Shown: one piece after another, positions 5,533-9,888 of the stretch
Layout: each line of letters starts with the position of its first letter
Numbering within the stretch: position 1 is the stretch's first letter
Origin: Eubacteriaceae bacterium
GTDB taxonomy: Bacteria; Bacillota; Clostridia; Eubacteriales; Anaerofustaceae
Length of the DNA stretch: 9,888 nucleotides
Reading direction: 5' to 3'
Assembly: GCA_017613995.1 (NCBI GenBank)
Contig: JAGACT010000097.1
Location: forward strand, 1-9,888
The notes under the pieces: model-generated
Databases searched by the model: none
Seen by the model: the letters and a program-made list of their open reading frames with translations, nothing else
Told to the model about the DNA's origin: nothing
Translations under genes and position numbers: made by a program

Positions 5533-6675
5533 ATGACTTACATCGAGACTATCAAGACCGGCCTTATGGTTTTTCCGTTCCTGGCCGCAGCCTTCACTGT
5601 GCCCTACGCGGTCTCCCAGTACCATAAGTACGGGTCGGTGAACCGCTACAGGACCCTTATCGTCTACAGCTTCATGCTCTACATGCTCATCAGCTACTTC
5701 ATGGTGATCCTGCCGCTGCCCGACAGGGAATCGGTGGCGGGGAACGTCTGGAGGGATCACCTGAACCTCATCCCCTTCAGGCAGATCTGGCTGTACTGGA
5801 AGGACAAACCCTTCACACTGAAGAACATCCTGAGCTACCTCACCAGCTTCAATCTGTGGCAGCTGCTGTTCAACATACTGCTGACGGTCCCCTTCGGGGT
5901 ATATCTGCGCTACTACTTCAGGCAGGATCTGAAACACACGGCGCTTTACTCATTCCTTCTGAGCCTGTTTTTCGAACTGACCCAGATATCGGCTCTCTAC
6001 GGCATATATCCGGGACCCTACCGCCTGGCGGACGTGGAGGACCTGATCTGCAACACCATGGGAGGGGCCCTGGGTTATCAGATCGCATACGTTTTCACGC
6101 TCATGCTGCCTGCCCGGGACAAGATAGACGCGGATTCGGTAAGCGCATCGAAGACTGTCACGGGACGGCGCAGACTCGTCGCTTCATTCGTCGATTTCTG
6201 CCTGAGCATGATGCTGTATACCTTCATGCAGGGAGCCCAGAGCATCCTCGACCCCGACAGCGCGGCTCTGACGGATACCGCCATGTCCCGCACCTGGAGC
6301 TTCTTCGTGGTGTTCTGCCTTCTGCAGGTGCTGCTGACTAAGGGGTATACCGTGGGGCATGCGGTATGCAGGATGAGGCTGTCGGCGGCCGACGGAAAAA
6401 GCGCGACGGTCTGGCAGATGGTGAAACGGTACTTTATTCTATGGTGCTTCATCGACCTGAGCAGCCTTCTGGGCACTCTTCTTAGAAACTCCTCCTGGCA
6501 GGAGGTGAACGACAGCTGGCTGCCCCTGATACTCATCACCGTATCCGACATGTACCTGATCGTGTACTTCCTGCGCGGAATGTTCGGAAAACAGCAGAAG
6601 CCGATGCCCCATGACAGATGGAGCGGGACAGCGTATGTTTCCAGCATCGGGAAACAAAACAGCGAGGAGGCATGA
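5533..6675 (+). CDS. VanZ-like membrane protein with C-terminal RDD domain
   Basis: The 380-residue protein joins two membrane domains. Residues about 40-190 are VanZ-like: HLNLIPFRQIW (76-86), LFNILLTVPFGVYLRYYF (112-129), FFELTQ (146-151) and RLADVEDLICNTMGGALGY (164-182), with the E148/R164/D167/D170/N174 set typical of the family. Residues about 213-350 are RDD-like, opening with RRRLVASFVDFCLS (212-225) and continuing with KGYTVGHAVCRMRL (270-283). About eight membrane segments are expected. VanZ of Tn1546 lowers teicoplanin susceptibility; most homologues are uncharacterised, and VanZ-RDD fusions are known in Bacillota, so a resistance role is only a possibility. The ATG at 5533 is 12 nt from AAAGGA. 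An in-frame TTG at 5524 is only 3 nt from it, so the ATG is preferred though the spacing is imperfect. It heads an operon-like run. Confidence 0.85.
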   Translation: MTYIETIKTGLMVFPFLAAAFTVPYAVSQYHKYGSVNRYRTLIVYSFMLYMLISYFMVILPLPDRESVAGNVWRDHLNLIPFRQIWLYWKDKPFTLKNILSYLTSFNLWQLLFNILLTVPFGVYLRYYFRQDLKHTALYSFLLSLFFELTQISALYGIYPGPYRLADVEDLICNTMGGALGYQIAYVFTLMLPARDKIDADSVSASKTVTGRRRLVASFVDFCLSMMLYTFMQGAQSILDPDSAALTDTAMSRTWSFFVVFCLLQVLLTKGYTVGHAVCRMRLSAADGKSATVWQMVKRYFILWCFIDLSSLLGTLLRNSSWQEVNDSWLPLILITVSDMYLIVYFLRGMFGKQQKPMPHDRWSGTAYVSSIGKQNSEEA

Positions 6676-6676
6676 C

Positions 6677-6889
6677 ATGAGCAAATATGATCCTCTGTGG
6701 GAATGGATAGCGCAAAACTGCGACGACAGCGTAAAACTGTCCTTTGAAGAGATAGAAAAGATCGCGGGAGTCCCCCTGGACCACTCCTTCCTCAATGCCA
6801 AAAAGGAACTGAAGGAATACGGTTTTTGTGTCGGAAAGATCTCTATGAAGGAGAAGACGGTCTTTTTCGGAAAGGGAAACAGCATATGA
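6677..6889 (+). CDS. Small 70-residue protein, possibly DUF7662-like
   Basis: The product is MSKYDPLWEWIAQ..., starting one base after the VanZ-RDD stop with GAGGAGG six bases before the ATG. The core KLSFEEIEKIAGVPLDHSFL (20-39), then KKELKEYGFCVGKISM (42-57), suggests a compact helix-turn-helix-like fold ending in a beta hairpin. The order 'xLxFxEIExIxGxPL' resembles DUF7662-type small proteins found beside enzymes in many bacteria, but this is recognition from memory at modest certainty. No membrane segment or signal peptide. The stop overlaps the next ATG (ATGA), so it is coupled to the GNAT that follows. Function unknown. Confidence 0.8.
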   Translation: MSKYDPLWEWIAQNCDDSVKLSFEEIEKIAGVPLDHSFLNAKKELKEYGFCVGKISMKEKTVFFGKGNSI

Positions 6890-7341
6890 TCAGACTGACG
6901 GAAGTCACCGAAGACAACTGGCTCGAAGCGGCTTCCCTGACGGTACGTGATGACCAGAAGGGATTCGTTGCCTCCGCCTGTGGGATACTGGCGAGGGGAT
7001 ACGTTTACCGAAACTGCCGATCGAGAGTATTCGTCATAGAAAACGAAGAAGCGATAGTCGGACTGGCCCTGGTCAGGGATTTCACCGAAGAGCCCCTGGG
7101 ATACGACCTGCAGGAGTTCATGATCGATAAGCGGTACCAGGGAAGAGGATACGGCTGCCAGGCCCTGGGACTGATACTGGATGAGCTCCGGGCCGATGCC
7201 CGGTTCGACCGGGTGGAGGTCTGCGTGAAAAAGGACGACGCAGCAGCGATACACCTGTACGGGAAGTGGGGCTTTATCGACTCAGAATATATGGACGAAG
7301 ACGTGCCAGACTGCGTGAACATGGTCCGCTGCCTGAACTGA
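6886..7341 (+). CDS. GNAT N-acetyltransferase, polyamine (BltD/SpeG-like) type
   Basis: This is a complete 151-residue cytoplasmic GNAT. IRLTEVTEDNWLEAASLTV (2-20) resembles the opening of BltD-like spermine/spermidine acetyltransferases. YDLQEFMIDKRYQGRGYG (73-90) gives the beta4 strand and the acetyl-CoA loop Q85-G-R-G-Y-G90. RVEVCVKKDDAAAIHLYGKWGF (109-130) is the usual strand-5/helix-4 region with the general-acid Tyr (Y125). It acetylates an amine, plausibly a polyamine, but substrate specificity cannot be proved here. The start is the ATG overlapping the previous stop. A GGAAAGGGAA stretch lies just upstream. It is not closely similar to the PAT-like GNAT at 185, so this is not a recent duplication. 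Confidence 0.85.
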   Translation: MIRLTEVTEDNWLEAASLTVRDDQKGFVASACGILARGYVYRNCRSRVFVIENEEAIVGLALVRDFTEEPLGYDLQEFMIDKRYQGRGYGCQALGLILDELRADARFDRVEVCVKKDDAAAIHLYGKWGFIDSEYMDEDVPDCVNMVRCLN

Positions 7342-7364
7342 AAAACCTGTCGGAGGTGGAAACG

Positions 7365-7495
7365 GTGAAAATATCAGAACTGTTCACAAAAAAACGGATA
7401 AAACGAAGAACGATCCCGTGGACAGCCTGCTCAGCTGCCGCATGGCCCTTAAAAACGGAACTTATCCGGACGCGGTGGACGCCGCTCCTTTATGA
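7365..7495 (+). pseudogene. 5' part of a small gene in shifted frames (A7 run)
   Basis: A GTG at 7365 has an excellent SD (GGAGGT, 7352-7357, 7 nt away) and opens with KISELFTKK. In that frame the text soon becomes Arg/Trp/Pro-rich and non-protein-like. One base back, after the A7 run at 7388-7394, it becomes coherent: TDKTKNDPVDSLLSCRMALK, then NGTYPDAVDAAPL, then TGA at 7493-7495. That second frame has no SD-supported start of its own. The A7 run is in the right phase for -1 slippage (ACA AAA AAA), so programmed frameshifting, a true one-base deletion, or a homopolymer miscall are all possible. The stop overlaps the ATG of the next piece. See the finding for the whole 7365-7674 gene. Confidence 0.5.
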
Positions 7496-7674
7496 AAAAC
7501 GTCCAGGACAGACCGGATCTCATCGCGGGATGCGCCCGGGACGCACTGAAGGACGTGCCGGAGGAGCTGGTACGGGAGGCCTATGAAAAGCACTCCGGAG
7601 AGTTCCGTTCCGCCCGGGAGAAGGGCCTGACGGATACGCAAACACACGAACTGCTGCTGAAGGAACCCTGCTGA
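7492..7674 (+). CDS. Small 60-residue protein, or the 3' part of the frameshifted gene
   Basis: The frame reads MKNVQDRPDLIAGCARDALK, then DVPEELVREAYEKHSGEF and a charged tail ending LLLKEPC. It looks genuinely coding: mostly helical, with codon use like its neighbours. The ATG overlaps the preceding stop (ATGA) but has no SD, so it depends on coupling from upstream or is simply the tail of one longer gene. If a single base were restored in the CCTTTATG stretch (7487-7494), residues ...YPDAVDAAP would join F-MKNVQDRPDL without a break, and with the A7 correction would give one protein of about 103 residues. I recognise no family. Confidence 0.55.
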   Translation: MKNVQDRPDLIAGCARDALKDVPEELVREAYEKHSGEFRSAREKGLTDTQTHELLLKEPC

Positions 7675-7709
7675 GGATACGGCGGACCCCGGGCCGAAGA
7701 CAGGGATTT

Positions 7710-7738
7710 TTGGTATCGGGCCCGAAAAAGTGTATAAT
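7710..7738 (+). promoter_or_regulatory. Strong promoter for the K+ channel gene
   Basis: TTGGTA (7710-7715) and a consensus TATAAT (7733-7738) are 17 bp apart, the best promoter in the window. A perfect 10 bp palindrome TCGGGCCCGA fills 7716-7725 in the spacer. The start near 7745 gives a leader of about 24 nt with GGAGG at 7759-7763. Confidence 0.7.
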
Positions 7739-7768
7739 AACTGCGACAGAGCAGAGCGGAGGAGCGCC

Positions 7769-8707
7769 ATGGAACGGTCCGGGGCAAAACGCCGGGTATA
7801 CGACATAATCCAGATAGGAAACCAGAACGACAGTCCCAGCAGGGCTTTCGATATTTTTCTGGTGTGCGTGATCATCCTCAACATCACCGCCATGTTCCTG
7901 GAGACCTTCGACGAACTGGCGGATTACAACCGGCTGTTCAAGGGGATCGAGGCAGCCACAGTTATGGTATTCTGCGTCGAGTACATCCTCAGGATATGGA
8001 CCGCGGAGCTTCTGTATCCCGGTATCGGGAAGGGAAAAGCCGTATGCAGATTCCTTCTTTCCTACGACGGGATCATAGACCTTCTGACCATCCTCCCCTT
8101 CTTTTTCCTGTCGGGATTCGTGGTGTTCAGGATGCTCAGGGTGGTGAGGATCTTCCACCTTTTCCGCATCAACTCCCAGTACGATTCCTTCAACGTCATC
8201 AAGTCGGTCCTCTACGAGAAGCGAAACCAGATAGCATCCTCGGTCTTCATAATAATCATCCTGATGCTGGCTGCTTCCCTTTTCATGTACAACGTGGAAC
8301 ATGAAGCCCAGCCGGAGGTGTTCAGAAACGCTCTGTCCGGCATCTGGTGGAGCGTGTGCACGCTGTTCACCGTGGGCTACGGGGACATTTACCCGGTGAC
8401 GATACTGGGACGGGCCATGGCTATAGTCATCACGTTCCTGGGCGTCGGCGCCGTGGCGATCCCCACAGGTATCATCAGCGCCGGTTTCGTGGAGCAGTAC
8501 ACCAGGCTGCAGCACGAGACCTCCACCCTGGCCCAGGAGCTCACGTCCATAGTCATCGGGGACGACAGCGCGTGGATCGGCAAAAGGGTCCTGGACATTG
8601 AACAGGAGTATTCCGTGGACATAGTGCTGATACGCCGGGGCACGGATGTGACGGCGGCCAAGTCCACCCATGTCATCAGAAAGGGTGACCAGGTGGCGTA
8701 CCTTTAA
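7769..8707 (+). CDS. Voltage-gated potassium channel (six-TM, KvAP-like) with C-terminal TrkA_C domain
   Basis: The 312-residue protein is a complete six-segment K+ channel subunit. S1 lies near 26-46, S2 58-78, S3 98-114 (D104), S4 118-134 with R121, R124, R127, H130 and R133 every third residue, S5 154-175, pore helix 185-199, selectivity filter TVGYGD (201-206) and S6 211-240. A short helix (241-258) leads to a TrkA_C-like ligand domain: IGKRVLDIEQEYSVDIVLIR (270-289) and KGDQVAYL (305-312). No Rossmann RCK_N domain is present. It should form a tetramer in the cytoplasmic membrane; the tail may bind a small ligand, possibly a cyclic dinucleotide as in other TrkA_C proteins (inference). The ATG at 7769 follows GGAGG by five bases; an in-frame GTG at 7730 overlaps the promoter and is rejected. 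It is a single-gene unit with promoter and terminator. Confidence 0.9.
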   Translation: MERSGAKRRVYDIIQIGNQNDSPSRAFDIFLVCVIILNITAMFLETFDELADYNRLFKGIEAATVMVFCVEYILRIWTAELLYPGIGKGKAVCRFLLSYDGIIDLLTILPFFFLSGFVVFRMLRVVRIFHLFRINSQYDSFNVIKSVLYEKRNQIASSVFIIIILMLAASLFMYNVEHEAQPEVFRNALSGIWWSVCTLFTVGYGDIYPVTILGRAMAIVITFLGVGAVAIPTGIISAGFVEQYTRLQHETSTLAQELTSIVIGDDSAWIGKRVLDIEQEYSVDIVLIRRGTDVTAAKSTHVIRKGDQVAYL

Positions 8708-8723
8708 CGAAACAGCTTTAATC

Positions 8724-8748
8724 GGAAGCCCGGAAGGCTTCCTTTTTT
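8724..8748 (+). terminator. Rho-independent terminator after the K+ channel
   Basis: GGAAGCC (8724-8730), a five-base loop and GGCTTCC (8736-8742) form a perfect 7 bp stem followed by six T residues. Confidence 0.9.
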
Positions 8749-8755
8749 CGTGCAT

Positions 8756-8797
8756 AAAAAAGCAGCCGTCATCCCGGCGGCCGGTATGCATGGCTGC
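8756..8797 (-). terminator. Rho-independent terminator for the minus-strand pair
   Basis: Read on the minus strand, GCAGCC (8797-8792) pairs with GGCTGC (8767-8762), with a further dyad (CAT..CCGG / CCGG..ATG) inside, followed by a run of six T (8761-8756). It sits eight bases from the channel terminator, so the two units converge back to back. Confidence 0.85.
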
Positions 8798-8804
8798 TGC
8801 GTTT

Positions 8805-9314
8805 TCAATTGTCCAGTGCGTAGTTCCACGGCTCGTCGGAATGGTCATCCCAGGGAGAGCATCCCGAATACTCGCACAGGTACACCAGTACGTTATCCAG
8901 TATGTCTATCTCCATGCCGTGCTCCGGCTCCCAGTCGCATTCGCACGACAGCTGGTATCCAGTGCGGGAGGGGTCCTGCGGAGGTTCCACCACCAGGGCG
9001 GTGGGATAAAAGCATCTGAGGATCTCACGCTCCGGCGTATCCTCATCTATCGGCACCGTCAGATCGTCCGAGATATCCTCGGCTATCTCGTCCATATAGC
9101 AAAGACAGTACTTCTTCGCTGAGCGGCAGATATCGTCCACGAGACGCTCGGGCATGCTGTTCAGGGCCTCGGCGCACTTTTCGGCATACTCTTCCGTGAC
9201 TTCTTCGTCGTACAGATCCACTGTTATCTCCCGCTCCCACAGTTCGCACCACAGGGTGCCTTCCCGGTAAGTGGCGTCCGCGGTCAGTGGTTTTTCGGTC
9301 CAGTCGGTTATCAT
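8805..9314 (-). CDS. Acidic hypothetical protein with a DUF6985/DUF2004-like C-terminal motif
   Basis: The product has 169 residues from the ATG at 9314, with AGGAAAGGA just upstream; an in-frame GTG at 9347 would add 11 residues but has no good SD. It is strongly acidic (many D/E throughout) with several Cys and Trp and no signal peptide or membrane segment. An N-terminal GTLWCELWEREITVDLYDEE (19-38) is followed by a helical middle and, at 122-139, LSCECDWEPEHGMEIDIL, which resembles the CDWDEEHG signature of DUF6985/DUF2004-type proteins. Some related small families act as immunity or accessory proteins, but no toxin partner is in view. The 63 bp to the upstream minus-strand gene hold only a weak GAGGC-TCC-GCCTC hairpin, so co-transcription with it is likely. 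Function unknown. Confidence 0.75.
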   Translation of the reverse strand: MITDWTEKPLTADATYREGTLWCELWEREITVDLYDEEVTEEYAEKCAEALNSMPERLVDDICRSAKKYCLCYMDEIAEDISDDLTVPIDEDTPEREILRCFYPTALVVEPPQDPSRTGYQLSCECDWEPEHGMEIDILDNVLVYLCEYSGCSPWDDHSDEPWNYALDN

Positions 9315-9377
9315 GTTCGTTCCTTTCCTCAAAAGATTATTAAACACCCGGTCACCGCATCATAAGGAGGCGGAGCC

Positions 9378-9888
9378 TCAGAACAGCGGGATCACTCCAA
9401 GGATGATCTGGATCAGGGCGAACAGAAGGCCCAGGAGAGTGAGGAAGGTCACCATCCTGTTGGTGTTCGTGCTGTAGAGAAGATCCAGGTCTGACTCCAG
9501 CAGCTCCAGCAGGTTTCTGATGCTCTCCACCCTTTCCGAAGTATTGAGCTGTCTGAGCACCAGGGTGTCCAGTTCTCCCAGCTCCGAGATGCTGACCGTT
9601 TCCACACGGTTGAGCATGCGGATCATGTCGAGACGCCTCCTCTTGCTGGCCTTTATCTCGTCGCTGAGGATCAGTCCCTGGGACTTGTCCAGGTTCGGGC
9701 GGTCCAGAAGCATCTTGTCGGTGGCTGTTTTTACTATGAGACCCGTCTCTATCGAAAAGAACAGGCCGTGGTTCACTCCCGCCGTGGCGGAGTCCAGGGT
9801 AAAGTAATCGTTTATGCCGCCGTAGTAGCGGTACTGGAAGCGGTACTGCTGAGCCAGATAATCTCTGAAGGTATCGTCCCTGTTGAGG
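9378..9888 (-). CDS. C-terminal part of a tail-anchored coiled-coil membrane protein (5' end beyond the window)
   Basis: The minus-strand frame is open to the right edge and gives the last 169 residues before a TGA at 9380-9378. It begins LNRDDTFRDYLAQQYRFQYR and continues into an aromatic, Gly-containing region, so the GTG at 9776 is internal and not the start. After about residue 70 comes a charged helical region, then a leucine-rich coiled coil (RVESIRNLLELLESDLDLLY, 119-138) and one hydrophobic segment (VTFLTLLGLLFALIQIILGV, 146-165) three residues before the end. The coiled coil followed by a C-terminal membrane helix recalls CorA-like or RMD1/DUF155-like proteins, but no GMN motif or other signature is visible. 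Function unknown. Confidence 0.75.
   Translation of the reverse strand, partial: LNRDDTFRDYLAQQYRFQYRYYGGINDYFTLDSATAGVNHGLFFSIETGLIVKTATDKMLLDRPNLDKSQGLILSDEIKASKRRRLDMIRMLNRVETVSISELGELDTLVLRQLNTSERVESIRNLLELLESDLDLLYSTNTNRMVTFLTLLGLLFALIQIILGVIPLF

Noticed and set aside
7680..7711. Possible terminator after the small frameshifted gene
   Set aside because: The CGGC/GCCG stem is only 4 bp, and the T5 run lies about ten bases beyond it and overlaps the next -35 hexamer.
7730..7768. GTG start extending the K+ channel by 13 residues
   Set aside because: The GTG overlaps the -10 box and precedes the predicted transcription start, whereas GGAGG fits the ATG at 7769.
7520..8848. Long minus-strand open frame (442 codons) opposite the K+ channel gene
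   Set aside because: It is the antisense shadow of the channel. Its translation is rich in His, Asp and Pro without any domain, and the plus strand has promoter, SD, pore motif and terminator.

Overview
The window is about 57% GC and looks bacterial. It has sigma-70-type promoters (TATAAT, TATACT or TATCCT boxes, some with an extended TG), GGAGG-type ribosome binding sites and U-tract hairpin terminators. The gene content (VanZ-RDD protein, UroD-type methyltransferase homologues, EreA-like protein with a clostridial-looking membrane domain, polyamine-type GNAT) suggests an anaerobic Bacillota/Clostridia relative. Most genes use AGG/AGA (Arg), ATA (Ile) and GGA (Gly) freely despite the GC content. 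I cannot name a genus. I see no tRNA, rRNA, CRISPR array, insertion sequence or phage gene.

Layout. (1) 1-184: start of a minus-strand gene running off the left edge, then divergent promoters. (2) 185-2031: a translationally coupled pair, a PAT/Bar-like GNAT acetyltransferase and a membrane protein with an extracytoplasmic EreA/ChaN/TraB-like domain. (3) 2213-4473: two separately promoted, diverged UroD-family (corrinoid methyltransferase-like) paralogues with a strong terminator between them. (4) 4474-5422: a long nested hairpin leader, an alpha/beta hydrolase and a terminator. (5) 5469-7674: an operon-like run of VanZ-RDD membrane protein, 70-residue protein, GNAT and a small gene in two or three frames. 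(6) 7710-8748: a strong promoter, a voltage-gated K+ channel with a TrkA_C tail, and a terminator. (7) 8756-9888, minus strand: a cut-off C-terminally anchored coiled-coil protein, then an acidic DUF6985-like protein, closed by a terminator facing the channel's.

How genes may work together. No complete pathway is present. The UroD pair implies methyl or corrinoid one-carbon chemistry, but no corrinoid protein, reductive activator or cobalamin gene is in view. The GNATs, VanZ and EreA-like domain are families often linked to detoxification or envelope-drug tolerance, so this is best read as an accessory metabolic and stress neighbourhood. The least ordinary signals are the three-frame small gene at 7365-7674, the complementary loss of metal ligands in the two UroD paralogues, the EreA-like/membrane fusion, the nested hairpin at 4483-4555, and dyads placed at promoters. 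I found no clear previously undescribed multi-gene system.
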